Origin: a bacterium ADurb.Bin157
GTDB lineage: Bacteria; Muiribacteriota; Ozemobacteria; Ozemobacterales; Ozemobacteraceae
DNA length: 64,000 bases
Assembly (NCBI GenBank): GCA_002070375.1
Contig: MWDD01000002.1
Span: 52,914 to 116,913, forward strand
Direction of reading: 5' to 3'
Position numbers and translations under genes: made by a program. How positions within the stretch are numbered: position 1 is the first letter of the stretch; each line of letters starts with the position of its first letter. Under the pieces are notes generated by a model. The model was not told the origin of the DNA. It was given only the letters and a program-made list of their open reading frames with translations, and did not search any database. Positions 16,791 through 26,096 of this stretch are shown here, piece by piece.

Positions 16791-18140
16791 ATGAGTGAAT
16801 TATTAAATTATCTTTTAAACCCCGGACACCTCGACCTAATATATTTTTCTGTAATAGGAGTTCTGTTTTCTTGTTTTATATCGTTTTTGCCTGCATTGCA
16901 TATATATAACGTTATCGGTATTTTTTTGCTTGTAGTTCTGAAGTTTGAAGCTGCAATGGCACCCATGCAGTTAATTTCGTTATGTATAGGTATGATAGTC
17001 GGTTATTCAATACTCAATACAGTTCCGGCGACTTATTTTGGTCCGGGTGATGAAAGTTTGTCATATTATATTTTGCCGGGTGCGGATTGGCTTGCTAAGG
17101 GCAGGGGATTTGAGTCTGTTATCTTGACCGGTGTGGGGGCTTTGGGCGGAATTATTTTGTTGGCAATATTGGCTCCCGCATTTGTTTGGTTTTTGCCGGG
17201 ATTAAAATCGATTACTGCCCCACATATGTTTTGGATTATCGGTGCGGTAATAGCCTATTGTTTGTTGTCGGAATGGCCTAAAGGTTTAAGCCAGTCTGAG
17301 AATTGTTGGACAAACTTTTTTGAAGGATGGAAATATTTAGGAGTCGGTCTTATTACCTTTTTATTGTCCGGTATTCTTGGTTTTATAGTAATGGCGAAAA
17401 CAATGGTTCCTATAGAATTTGCTTTTCAAAGTATTACTCCGGTTTTCGTCGGCCTTTTTGCAATTCCTTGGCTTATAACTAATATAATTAATATTGGTTC
17501 AATTCCTCCTCAACACGAACCGGAGTCTATGGAACTTGACTGGGATTTAGTTCGTCGCGGCACTTTTGGAGGCTTTTTAGGTGGATTCTTTGCTGCATTT
17601 ATACCGATAGTTACAGCCGGAGTGGGCGGGTTAATGGCCGGCCATGCTACTGCACAAAGAGACGGAAGATTGTTTGTGATGTCATATGGGACCTGTAAGA
17701 CGGTTTATTATGTCGGTTCTTTTTTATTATTCTTTATTCCCGGATTAAGTTTAACTCGTGGCGGATTGGCGTGGATCGTAACTCCTGTTGTAACGAGTCT
17801 GACTGTTAAAGAGTATTTTTTGTTTGTGGCTATAATGATTATCTCTGCCGGGTTTTCATTTCTTCTTCTTATTCCGTTTACAAGGGCATGCATTAAACTT
17901 GTTAAACGTGTGCCTTATCATTGGATTTCTGTCCTGGCATTGATTATAGTTGTCCCTGCCGTTTATAGTTTTACCGGTTGGGGCGGAATGGCCATAATGA
18001 CAGTTGCAACCGGTCTTGGACTTTTTCCGGTATTGTTTCAGGCGCGAAGGATGAACCTTATGGGTGTTCTTCTGCTTCCGGTTTGCTTAAATATGGCAGG
18101 CTACGGAAATGACATTCTGAGATTTTTGGGGTTACTATAA
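16791..18140 (+). CDS. TctA-family (DUF112-like) polytopic membrane protein
   Basis: This 449-residue integral membrane protein has about ten to twelve hydrophobic spans. LFSCFISFLPALHIYNVIGI near residue 25 resembles the IPGLHxN signature of TctA-type permeases, and TAGVGGLMAGHATA near residue 275 resembles the second-half PGxG motif of that internally duplicated family. TctA is the large membrane subunit of tripartite tricarboxylate transporters, but no TctB or TctC gene is here, so this resembles the stand-alone, archaeal-type homologues whose substrate is not known. GGAG precedes the ATG, ten bases after the OB-fold gene, and its stop overlaps the next start by one base. Family call is moderately sure; substrate unknown. 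Confidence 0.65.
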   Translation: MSELLNYLLNPGHLDLIYFSVIGVLFSCFISFLPALHIYNVIGIFLLVVLKFEAAMAPMQLISLCIGMIVGYSILNTVPATYFGPGDESLSYYILPGADWLAKGRGFESVILTGVGALGGIILLAILAPAFVWFLPGLKSITAPHMFWIIGAVIAYCLLSEWPKGLSQSENCWTNFFEGWKYLGVGLITFLLSGILGFIVMAKTMVPIEFAFQSITPVFVGLFAIPWLITNIINIGSIPPQHEPESMELDWDLVRRGTFGGFLGGFFAAFIPIVTAGVGGLMAGHATAQRDGRLFVMSYGTCKTVYYVGSFLLFFIPGLSLTRGGLAWIVTPVVTSLTVKEYFLFVAIMIISAGFSFLLLIPFTRACIKLVKRVPYHWISVLALIIVVPAVYSFTGWGGMAIMTVATGLGLFPVLFQARRMNLMGVLLLPVCLNMAGYGNDILRFLGLL

Positions 18141-19228
18141 TGAAAGGTTTTACACATTTTATTTCGGGTATTGCAGTTGCCAGCTTTTTTCCTCAGGCCG
18201 TACACATGGCTTCTCAAGAGCAATCATTTATTCTGTGTCTTGGGGGAATTTTCGGAATTCTTCCTGATACATTAGATTTTAAATTTGCCAAATATTTTCA
18301 TAAATCTGATTTTGAAATTCGCCCAGACCCTGACGACCTTGATGCCAATGTGATTGCTAACGATGTTGTCAAGGCTATAAATAAGGCCAAAGAAACCGGC
18401 CGGGGCACTGTGCAGCTTCACACCATGCAATTAGCCTCAAATCGTTGGCGGAGCTATACTTTGGGTTTTGATTCAAAATCAAGCGAAGTTTGTGTTGAAA
18501 TTGGTCCTATTGTTGACACCGGTCAGATTCCATTCGAGGGCACGGAATTAAAAGATCCCAAGCGATCCGTAGCAAGAGTAAAAGTAGATGATTGTGAATT
18601 TTATCAGCAATTTGACAAAAAGTCACAGATTGCTATTATGACAGGGCCCTGTTTTGAATTTGTGAAACGTGAAAATGGCAAAATTGAGATAGTATTTTTG
18701 CCTTGGCACAGAACTTGGTCGCATAGCTTTACTTTAGGTTTGTTAATTTCATTTATAGTTGGAATAATTTCTTTCTTGACTGTCGGTGATGGGCCAAATC
18801 CTGAATTGTACACTATTCCTCGTTGGATGCTCTATCCGTTGATTATTCTTTTTGGCTCAATGGTGCATATTATTGAAGATTCTACCGGTTTTATGGGTAA
18901 CAATCTTTTCTATCCGTTTACCAAAGATCGAACAAATGGATTAGGCCTTATGAGCGCAGCAGAGGCTATACCAAATTTCTTGTTTGTCTGGACTTCGATA
19001 ATTTGTATTCTGTTTAATTTAGACCGTTTTAGATGGGCTCCTGATGAGGTCGCAGCAGGTATTTCCAGTCAATTAGCCTTTTGGGGCTGGTTTTATTTGT
19101 TGCCATTGGCCGTAATGGCTTATTACTTCTTTAAGGGAAAACGTGAAAAGGCGATAAAGGCGGTAAAAACTGTTGATTTTGATTCTCAAAGCGGAGCGGA
19201 ACAAGAAACTGATGTCTCTGTTATTTGA
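18140..19228 (+). CDS. YdjM-like membrane-bound metal-dependent hydrolase
   Basis: The N-terminal MKGFTHFISGIAVASFFP and GGIFGILPDTLDF carry the His and Asp of the YdjM/LexA-regulated inner-membrane metal-dependent hydrolase family. WHRTWSHSFTLGL at about residue 190 and MVHIIEDSTGFMGNNLFYPF at about 235-255 supply the further conserved residues. Four or so membrane spans lie in the C-terminal half. Unusually, about 140 mostly polar residues (45-185) are inserted between the DTLD and HRTWSHS motifs. The substrate of this family is not established (lipid-like substrates have been suggested). The start overlaps the TctA-like stop (TAATG), so both are probably made together as the end of the amidase operon. 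Confidence 0.75.
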   Translation: MKGFTHFISGIAVASFFPQAVHMASQEQSFILCLGGIFGILPDTLDFKFAKYFHKSDFEIRPDPDDLDANVIANDVVKAINKAKETGRGTVQLHTMQLASNRWRSYTLGFDSKSSEVCVEIGPIVDTGQIPFEGTELKDPKRSVARVKVDDCEFYQQFDKKSQIAIMTGPCFEFVKRENGKIEIVFLPWHRTWSHSFTLGLLISFIVGIISFLTVGDGPNPELYTIPRWMLYPLIILFGSMVHIIEDSTGFMGNNLFYPFTKDRTNGLGLMSAAEAIPNFLFVWTSIICILFNLDRFRWAPDEVAAGISSQLAFWGWFYLLPLAVMAYYFFKGKREKAIKAVKTVDFDSQSGAEQETDVSVI

Positions 19229-19281
19229 TTGTAATCCTTATTTGATCAATTCTTAATGTTTTAAAAAAATATAAAAAGGGC

Positions 19282-19310
19282 TTGACAAGAGAATATGGGA
19301 TTATTATAAT
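19282..19310 (+). promoter_or_regulatory. Consensus sigma-70 promoter of the HU gene
   Basis: A perfect TTGACA (19282-19287) and a perfect TATAAT (19305-19310) are separated by exactly 17 bases. The expected start at about 19317 leaves a leader of roughly 34 bases with AAGGAG before the ATG at 19351. It is one of the strongest-looking promoters in the window, as expected for an abundant nucleoid protein. Confidence 0.9.
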
Positions 19311-19350
19311 CACAAAATCAAATCGAACATTTCGTTAAGGAGTTCAATCA

Positions 19351-19632
19351 ATGAATAAAGCTGATCTTGTAAAAGAAATTTCTCAAAAGGCATCCGTTAA
19401 CCAAGCTACTGCTCAAAAAGCTCTTGAATCAATGCTTGATACTTTCAAAGAAAGTCTCAAAAAAGGCGATAAAATTCAACTTATCGGTTTTGGTTCTTTT
19501 GAAGTTGCAAAGCGTGCTGAAAGAAAAGGCGTTAATCCTCAGACCAAAAAAGAAATTAAAATTCCGGCTAAAAAAGTTGTAAAATTTAAAGCAGGAAAAG
19601 AGCTTAAAGAACTTGTAGCAAAAGCTAAGTAA
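19351..19632 (+). CDS. hup: DNA-binding protein HU
   Basis: HU is a small dimeric protein that bends DNA and compacts the nucleoid. The 93 residues start MNKADLVKEISQKASVNQAT, have the dimer-core IQLIGFGSFEVAKRAERKG, and carry the DNA-arm NPQTKKEIKIPAKKVVKF with its conserved intercalating proline. Length is typical (about 90). It is a single-gene unit with its own consensus promoter and a strong terminator 14 bases after the stop. There is no sign that it is IHF rather than HU, and no partner gene is present. Assignment is secure. Confidence 0.96.
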   Translation: MNKADLVKEISQKASVNQATAQKALESMLDTFKESLKKGDKIQLIGFGSFEVAKRAERKGVNPQTKKEIKIPAKKVVKFKAGKELKELVAKAK

Positions 19633-19645
19633 TTATAAAAATAAG

Positions 19646-19674
19646 AAGAGCAGCTTTTGCTGCTCTTTTTTTTT
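19646..19674 (+). terminator. Rho-independent terminator after the HU gene
   Basis: A perfect 9-bp stem (AAGAGCAGC/GCTGCTCTT) with a TTTT loop continues into a run of T residues to 19674. Confidence 0.95.
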
Positions 19675-19694
19675 GTTTAATTTGCTTCAAACCC

Positions 19695-19724
19695 TTGTAT
19701 TTAGCCTAGCTTTAATAGTACAAT
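19695..19724 (+). promoter_or_regulatory. Candidate promoter of tamB, near-leaderless
   Basis: TTGTAT at 19695-19700 and TACAAT at 19719-19724 are 18 bases apart. The predicted start at about 19731 is only four bases before the tamB ATG at 19735, and no Shine-Dalgarno sequence is visible. Confidence 0.55.
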
Positions 19725-19734
19725 GCCACAATAA

Positions 19735-22700
19735 ATGCGAAAACTAAAACGATTACTATATTATAGCTTGTCTCTGCTTTTTATATGCTCAATATTCTTT
19801 ATAGGATTGTTGTGGTATATAAAAGATAAGACATTTGACTTGCCTGAATTGCTTGTAAAAAAGGGAAAGCAGCTTTCAAACGAATATTTAAATGTTGATT
19901 TCAGTGTTGGCAAAATTAGTATAACCCCTTCAAAATACAATGTTTCAGTTAATAATTTACAGCTTTCAAAATATGATCAGCAAAGAAAAAACTTAGCATC
20001 TGATACCGAGTATATTAACCGTCCTTTTTTCAGTGTTAAACAACTTGATTTGCAGGTGGCTTCAAACACTGCTCTTCTTGAACTTTATAAGTCTAATTTG
20101 GTGTTAGAGCGTGCTGCTTTAAACGGCTTAGAATACGATTTATCAGCGCCTTTGCCGGACGGTAAAAACAAAAAGATAGAAATTCCATGGATCCCGATTG
20201 AGAATATAATTGTTTCCGGGCTCAATTTAAAAACGACTTTTGGTGACTACAATATTACTGATTTCAAGGGTGTTTTTTCTCGAAAAAAAGAAAATGGAAA
20301 AGTTTCGATAAGCTTTGCTGACGGTCCTTTTGGCTCAATTGCTACATTGTCTGCAGGAATAAATCTTGATAGCGGCGATTCCTCAATATCTTTGGAATTA
20401 TTTCAACATACTTTTGCCCCCTTTTCTTTAATAGATTATTTTGCAAATAATCACAGATTAAATATTTTAGATGGAAATGGAAAGTTATCTCTTCAATTTA
20501 ATGGAAACATTTTAAAAAGAATTAATGATCCTTTTGCAAACTTGGCTTCACTTTTCAATAATGACCTAAGCGGTTTTGTCTTTTTAAATAACTTTCGTTT
20601 TGCTTTGTTTGGAATAGAAGGAAAATTAAATTTAAAAGCCTCTCGAGAACCTAATAAGACTTGGGATTACAAATTAGATTCTGTCCTTCCCGAGGGATTT
20701 TTAAAGATATCCGGAAAATGGCTAGGCCGCGAAGATTCATTAACTGATTACTCGTTAAATATTCGTGGAGAAAAAATTAGACTGCCTGATGAGTTCTACG
20801 AATCTTTAAATATTAAAATGCCGCATATGAAGTCAGGTTATTATGACATAACCGGGGATTTGTTAGGAGACATAAATCATATTTATGGAGAAGGTATTAT
20901 TTCGGCAAAGGATTGGTCTGTCTCTGATAAAAAACTAGAAAAAACTACCATCAATTGGGTTTTAAACAAAGACCTCTCAATTGATTCTAAGGTAACTGTT
21001 AAAAGCTTCTTTGGTAATGTTTTTGCAAATTCTACTATATGGTTGCAGGGCGAGAAGAAGAATACCGGTAAGATAACAGGTGAAGTCGTTGGTTTAGACC
21101 TAGGTATAATAGGTGAAATTTTAAATAAGCCTATTTCAGGAATCTTAGAAACAGCTTTTAAAGCAGACTTTAAGCTAGATGAATTGACTTCAACCACTTA
21201 CGTATTTGACTTAATTATGAAAAACTTATCTGTTTTTGAGATCCGACCTGATTTAATAACCGCACAATTAGAGGGAAAAGGTTTAAATTGGAATCTGGTT
21301 AATCCAAAAGTAATTTTCTCCAAGCAAGGTTCAATTGAATTTGATGGACTAATAAATCAAAAAGAAACTAATGTTATAGCTCGTGTTAAAAATTTAAGCA
21401 TTGATTTATTGGGAGTGAATCCCGAAATAGCACGGGGCTCTGTCTTTATGGATGGCGAGATCAAAGGCGATACCTTTAATCCTACTATTAATGGAAGTTT
21501 ATACGGGGAGAGCTTTAACATAATGGGAGTTGACTTATGTCGTATTAAATCTAAGCTTTTAATAAACAATAAAACTTTGCTATTATCCCCAATTCTGTTA
21601 AATCCTTGTAATGATTCAATGATAGATGGTTTTGCTTCAGTTGACTTAATAACCGGAGCATTAAAAGCGTTCAATTTTAGTTTCCATAAGCTTCAGCTGT
21701 CAGCATTAAAGGCTTTAATTCCTGATTCTTATGAACCGGAATCAACAGAAGGAATTTTAGCCGGTGCCGTTTCATATAACAATTCAAAAGATCAGAACGC
21801 TTGGAGTTTTCACCTCGATGGCAGGCGGTTGCGGGTAGCGGGTGAGTTTTTAGATACTGTATTTGCGGAGGGTAATGTCTATGGAAATCAAGCTGACATT
21901 AAAAATGTTTTTTTTAGAGCTTTTGGTGGAACTGTTTCCATATCAGGGCAATTGTTAAACAGGAACCATTTTTACGGTTTTTTTGAAGGTAATTCGTTAG
22001 AATACGATAAAATGAATTTTTTGAAAAAAATAATTCCTGATTTTTCAGGAGAGCTTGATTTTCAAGGAAATGTTGATTGGCATGATAGTAAAAAAACGGG
22101 TTATTTTACTGTTTTTTCGAAAAACATGAAAACAATTGAAAGGCAACTTGGAAACTTCGGCGGCAATATAAGTATAGATGAAGATAAGATAATCATAAAT
22201 AAAGGCGAATTCGACAAATTGGGAATAAAACTTTCGGGAGAAATGGCCTGGAAAGGTAGAAGACCTTACAAAGCCGACTTGCAAATGGAAAAAGTTGATT
22301 TTTCTTTTATCCCGAGGGCTCATGGAATTACAGCCATTGATCTCGGAGGCTTATTAATAGATGGGCGTTGTTCTGTCGTTGGACATGCGGATACAAAAAT
22401 CCCTGATAATGCAGAGATGCACATTGATTTATTAAGCATAAGAAAAGATAACGATGTTATGGAAACAGCAAAACCTGTAGAGGTTTTATTTCAGAATGGA
22501 GCTTTTGAGATCAGATCTTTTGAATTAAAGTTTAAAGAAGGATTGATCGGTTGTGAAGGCTTATTTAAACCTGGCGAAGAAGTGGCATTGTCGATTAGCG
22601 GCAAGAATTTTTCGATAAATACCTTAGGAAGGCTTTTCGGACTTCCAAAGGCAGATTACGATGGAAACCTATCTGTAGATGGCCGTCTGTTTGGAAAGAC

Positions 22701-24159
22701 AGAGGATCTTAAAATGGAGTTAAATGCAGATGTTGATGATTTTACTATTGCAAACAGAAAAATTTCAAAAATTAAAAGTATAATTGAAGCTGATAAATCT
22801 AAAGTATTGATTAAAGATTTTAACATCGGAATGCCATCCAGTTCTTGTAGCTTAATTGGTGCTATAAATTTAAAAGATGGTTTTGCAATTGATACATATG
22901 ATTTAAATATAAAAATACCTCATGGTCCCATAAAAGACTTGGTTTTATATATGCCTGAAGTATTCAAAGAAGCTAGCGGAACAATGGGGCTTGATATAGA
23001 CGTTTCAGGAACTCTGGAAAAACCTGTTATTTCGGGTGATTTAAGAGTAAACGCAGATAATCTCCAATTAAAAGATGTTAAAAAACCCTTCAGAAATATT
23101 AATATTTTAGTCTCAACAGAAGATAAGATTGTCAGGCTAGACAAATTTGAACTGGACATGGGACGGGGCAAGGTGCAGGGTGAAGGTTCCATGAGTTTCG
23201 ACAATGCAATAGGTTCTGTCACCGCTCGAATTACAGGCGAGAAGCTAGACTTAGACTTCAAGGGCTTGGATCTCTCTAATGCCGGTATTTCAATAAATAT
23301 ATCCGGCGATATCTTTAATCCTGAACTATATGCATTTATATATTTGCCAAGGAGTCGTTTTACTTTAAACACTGATTTATTTAAAACTTCTGATGAACCA
23401 TTAAAGCTACCTTTTAAAAGCTTTAAATATGATCTCAGATTCGATGTTCCACGTAATTTTTGGGTGAGAAGCAGTTTTTTAAATTCAGAGTTTGCGGGTA
23501 AATTTGGAATTAAAGGCGACTTAAACAATTTCATGCTTGATGGAGAAATTAATTGTATTCAAGGGAAACTTTATTTTAAACAGAGACAATTTAGAATTGA
23601 AGCGGGTGAGATAAAGTTTGGCGGCGTTGATAATAGTTTTGACCCGTATATTTATGTTAAGAGTGAGGGTAAGATTCAAAGTACTAAGATTTTTTTGACA
23701 TTGTCAGGGCGACTTTCACAATTTACGCCGCAAATATATTCAACACCTCCAATGTCCGAAGGAGATATTCTTGCTTTACTCACATTGGGAAGAAGTTTAA
23801 ATTCATCGGCAGACAATGAATCAAAAGGAAAATTTGAAACTGAAATACTTGACGGTCTAAAAAATTCATATTTATCATCTTTAGTGGGTGGAACTATTTC
23901 TGAAGCTTTAAATCTTGACGAGCTGTTTTTAACTTCTGTATTTGATAAGAGTTCGGGTAAGTCGCAACCTTACATTCGGGTTGGTAAATATATTAGCGAT
24001 AAAATATTCATGGCTTATGAAGGGACAATGGATCAAAATGAAAAAGAAGTCTACATATTTGAATATAGACTTCCGAAGGGGTTTATTATCAATCTTGAAT
24101 TTACTGAACCCGAACAAAGCCAAAAAATAGGCGTTCGCTACGATTGGAAATTTCGTTAA
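19735..24159 (+). CDS. tamB: TamB-like translocation and assembly module protein
   Basis: The 1474-residue product is an AsmA/TamB-superfamily protein spanning the periplasm. TamB homologues help move proteins or phospholipids between inner and outer membrane. It opens with one membrane anchor (RLLYYSLSLLFICSIFFIGL), followed by an AsmA-like start (ELLVKKGKQLSNEYL and VDFSVGKISITPSKYNVSV). A very long stretch of repeated beta strands forms the lipid-conducting groove. The C-terminal DUF490-type domain shows INCIQGKLYFKQRQFRIEAG, PYIYVKSEGKI, PPMSEGDILALLTLGRSL and the final EPEQSQKIGVRYDWKFR. No tamA/BamA partner is in the window. The start has no Shine-Dalgarno site but the signal anchor fixes it. 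It supports a diderm envelope. Confidence 0.9.
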   Translation: MRKLKRLLYYSLSLLFICSIFFIGLLWYIKDKTFDLPELLVKKGKQLSNEYLNVDFSVGKISITPSKYNVSVNNLQLSKYDQQRKNLASDTEYINRPFFSVKQLDLQVASNTALLELYKSNLVLERAALNGLEYDLSAPLPDGKNKKIEIPWIPIENIIVSGLNLKTTFGDYNITDFKGVFSRKKENGKVSISFADGPFGSIATLSAGINLDSGDSSISLELFQHTFAPFSLIDYFANNHRLNILDGNGKLSLQFNGNILKRINDPFANLASLFNNDLSGFVFLNNFRFALFGIEGKLNLKASREPNKTWDYKLDSVLPEGFLKISGKWLGREDSLTDYSLNIRGEKIRLPDEFYESLNIKMPHMKSGYYDITGDLLGDINHIYGEGIISAKDWSVSDKKLEKTTINWVLNKDLSIDSKVTVKSFFGNVFANSTIWLQGEKKNTGKITGEVVGLDLGIIGEILNKPISGILETAFKADFKLDELTSTTYVFDLIMKNLSVFEIRPDLITAQLEGKGLNWNLVNPKVIFSKQGSIEFDGLINQKETNVIARVKNLSIDLLGVNPEIARGSVFMDGEIKGDTFNPTINGSLYGESFNIMGVDLCRIKSKLLINNKTLLLSPILLNPCNDSMIDGFASVDLITGALKAFNFSFHKLQLSALKALIPDSYEPESTEGILAGAVSYNNSKDQNAWSFHLDGRRLRVAGEFLDTVFAEGNVYGNQADIKNVFFRAFGGTVSISGQLLNRNHFYGFFEGNSLEYDKMNFLKKIIPDFSGELDFQGNVDWHDSKKTGYFTVFSKNMKTIERQLGNFGGNISIDEDKIIINKGEFDKLGIKLSGEMAWKGRRPYKADLQMEKVDFSFIPRAHGITAIDLGGLLIDGRCSVVGHADTKIPDNAEMHIDLLSIRKDNDVMETAKPVEVLFQNGAFEIRSFELKFKEGLIGCEGLFKPGEEVALSISGKNFSINTLGRLFGLPKADYDGNLSVDGRLFGKTEDLKMELNADVDDFTIANRKISKIKSIIEADKSKVLIKDFNIGMPSSSCSLIGAINLKDGFAIDTYDLNIKIPHGPIKDLVLYMPEVFKEASGTMGLDIDVSGTLEKPVISGDLRVNADNLQLKDVKKPFRNINILVSTEDKIVRLDKFELDMGRGKVQGEGSMSFDNAIGSVTARITGEKLDLDFKGLDLSNAGISINISGDIFNPELYAFIYLPRSRFTLNTDLFKTSDEPLKLPFKSFKYDLRFDVPRNFWVRSSFLNSEFAGKFGIKGDLNNFMLDGEINCIQGKLYFKQRQFRIEAGEIKFGGVDNSFDPYIYVKSEGKIQSTKIFLTLSGRLSQFTPQIYSTPPMSEGDILALLTLGRSLNSSADNESKGKFETEILDGLKNSYLSSLVGGTISEALNLDELFLTSVFDKSSGKSQPYIRVGKYISDKIFMAYEGTMDQNEKEVYIFEYRLPKGFIINLEFTEPEQSQKIGVRYDWKFR

Positions 24160-24866
24160 CGCTCACTGATAGTTCTAAATGTCTGTTTTAGTTTTATTAC
24201 ACTGTTTTCGTCATAATAGCCCGAGACAGAAGCACAAGGGTATACGGCACAGTTTGGTTCCATTATAGTTCCGGGATTTGTTACAGAATTGCATCCCAAT
24301 TTACAGTTGTCACCAAGAATAGCTCCAAATTTTCTTATCCCTGTATCTATGATGTTCATTCCAACTCGTGTTTTTACTCCGGTGCCATCATTTTTTAAAT
24401 TAGAAAGTTTGGTTCCTGCACCCAAATTAACGTTGCTGCCAAGAACTGAGTCGCCGACATAGTTGAAGTGAGGCGCTTTTGCGTGAGGCAACAATATTGA
24501 TCTAACCACCTCTGATGCGTGTCCTACTACTCCGTGAGCTCCAATTATAACGTTTCCTCTCACAAAAGCCCCATGGCGGACTTCAGCGTAATCATCAATT
24601 ATGGTCGGACCGCAAACCATGGCACCGGCCTCAATAACAGCTCCTTTGCCAAGGTAAACATCACCTTTAACGAACGCACCTTCTTCTATTGTGCCTAAGA
24701 TCTGAGGTTTTAACTTTTGCAGAGCTACGCCGGTAAAGCCATTTTGTATTCTTTGTAAAATGTCCCATAGTTTTACCAGATCTTCAAAACCCTCAAGGTG
24801 AACATTAAATAGTTCGGGACAAATAAATTCGTCAATTTTACTAAAAAAATCTTTTAGGTTTTTCAT
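24156..24866 (-). CDS. Left-handed beta-helix protein resembling the GlmU acetyltransferase domain
   Basis: The 236 residues comprise a short helical N-terminus (1-55) and a left-handed beta-helix of hexapeptide repeats (GTIEEGAFVKGDVYLGKGAV and onward). The segment KAPHFNYVGDSVLGSNVNLG followed by AGTKLSNLKNDG closely resembles the acetyltransferase active-site region of GlmU, including the His next to YxGD. The uridylyltransferase domain is absent. It may therefore acetylate a sugar phosphate or act as a stand-alone sugar-nucleotide enzyme; the substrate is not determined. It lies 14 bases after sppA on the same strand, and its stop overlaps the tamB stop from the other strand by two bases. 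Confidence 0.7.
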   Translation of the reverse strand: MKNLKDFFSKIDEFICPELFNVHLEGFEDLVKLWDILQRIQNGFTGVALQKLKPQILGTIEEGAFVKGDVYLGKGAVIEAGAMVCGPTIIDDYAEVRHGAFVRGNVIIGAHGVVGHASEVVRSILLPHAKAPHFNYVGDSVLGSNVNLGAGTKLSNLKNDGTGVKTRVGMNIIDTGIRKFGAILGDNCKLGCNSVTNPGTIMEPNCAVYPCASVSGYYDENSVIKLKQTFRTISER

Positions 24867-24879
24867 TTTTGAGCTCCGA

Positions 24880-25875
24880 TTATCTTAACATTATTTGAGG
24901 ACTACCACTTGTTTCTAATAACATTTTAAGTTCATTTTTAAGTGACGGTAGGCCGGAATTTATCTCGGCAAGTTCACCAAGGAACTCACCCAAACCTTTT
25001 TTAACGATTCTTTTAACTAAAGCTGCTTTTTCAATGCCGGCGAGTTCGCATGTTTTCTTGAATGCATCTTCTCTGTATCCAATTTCATCAATCAGAGCGG
25101 TTTCTTTTGCCTTGTCAGCAGTGTATATTCTGCCATCAGCCAGTTTTATTACGTCTTCCTTTGGCAACTCTCTGCTCTCTGAGACTATATTTATAAATCT
25201 GTCGTAAATATTATTTACGATAAGCAACAAAGATTCCCTTTCTTGTTCAGTCAGTTCTCGGTAGGGAGACAAAATATCTTTCATCGGAGTCCTTTCTGAC
25301 TTGAGTACAACAGGTTTTACGCCAATCATTTGTGATAATCTTTCAATGTTGATTGATTGCATTATCACGCCTATACTACCAATAATTGATGTGGGGTGGG
25401 CATATATTTTATTTGCTCCGCATGCAACATAATATGCTCCTGAAGCACCCATGCTTCCGATTATTGCTACTATTGGCTTCCCGGTTTCCTTGTTTGCTTT
25501 TTTTATTAAATGGAACATTATATCGCTGCAAGTAACTTCGCCGCCCGGTGAGTTAATCTCAATCAGAGCTCCTTTAACAGAGTTTCTTTTGGTTAAGACT
25601 TCTAAATCTTTTTTCAATTCTTCAATAATGTTTTTAGAGGGCCTCATTGGCATTCCGTCGTCATTTTCCTCTTGTATTACTCCTGATATGTTTATTAAGA
25701 GTATCTCTTCGGGAACATCAGAATCCCCTTCAATGTATTTAACTCTAAGCTTGTCTTTTGCTGACATATCATTTTTACCTAACAAAGCATCAAAAATGCT
25801 TTGAGCATATAATGTCTGCGAGAAAAGAATAAAAAACAAAATAACGGCAAAGCCAAAAAGATTATATTTTTTCAT
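24880..25875 (-). CDS. sppA: Signal peptide peptidase SppA-type serine protease
   Basis: SppA degrades leftover signal peptides in the cell envelope. The 331-residue length fits the short single-domain form. A signal sequence or anchor (MKKYNLFGFAVILFFILFSQ) is followed by the ClpP-like fold with SPGGEV at about residues 109-114. The catalytic Ser is in GSMGASGAYYVA (Ser about 145), and the candidate general-base Lys is in KSERTPMKDILSPYRELTEQ (Lys 192 or 199). AGG precedes the ATG. It heads an operon with the beta-helix gene. It is divergent from the vWA gene, with a 221-base intergenic region containing a perfect palindrome. Confidence 0.9.
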   Translation of the reverse strand: MKKYNLFGFAVILFFILFSQTLYAQSIFDALLGKNDMSAKDKLRVKYIEGDSDVPEEILLINISGVIQEENDDGMPMRPSKNIIEELKKDLEVLTKRNSVKGALIEINSPGGEVTCSDIMFHLIKKANKETGKPIVAIIGSMGASGAYYVACGANKIYAHPTSIIGSIGVIMQSINIERLSQMIGVKPVVLKSERTPMKDILSPYRELTEQERESLLLIVNNIYDRFINIVSESRELPKEDVIKLADGRIYTADKAKETALIDEIGYREDAFKKTCELAGIEKAALVKRIVKKGLGEFLGELAEINSGLPSLKNELKMLLETSGSPQIMLR

Positions 25876-25967
25876 GAATTACCTCGGTTTAATATAATTA
25901 TAGGTTAACCTTGAAAGTTTCAATAATCAAGTCTATTATTAAAAAGTATAGCGACAAACTTGCTTTG

Positions 25968-25991
25968 TTGTGCGACAACAATGTCGCACAA
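25968..25991. repeat. Perfect 10-bp inverted repeat in the sppA/vWA intergenic region
   Basis: TTGTGCGACA (25968-25977) and TGTCGCACAA (25982-25991) flank ACAA. A further copy of GCGACAA lies at 25951-25957. The site is between two divergent genes, where a terminator is not expected, so an operator or small structured RNA is possible. The rest of this 221-base region shows no other feature I can support. Confidence 0.6.
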
Positions 25992-26096
25992 TGTTGTTTT
26001 TATAACATTAAATGCAGTTGTATTCAGTGGGTATTAAACTTGCATTATTAAATTTATATTTTTATTTTCTTTTATTTCTAAAATGGGGGTTGGCCG

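Noticed and set aside
22920..23534. Antisense open frame of about 200 codons inside tamB
   Set aside because: It lies wholly within a well-supported gene, has no recognisable motif and no ribosome binding site. AT-rich genes often leave such shadows.
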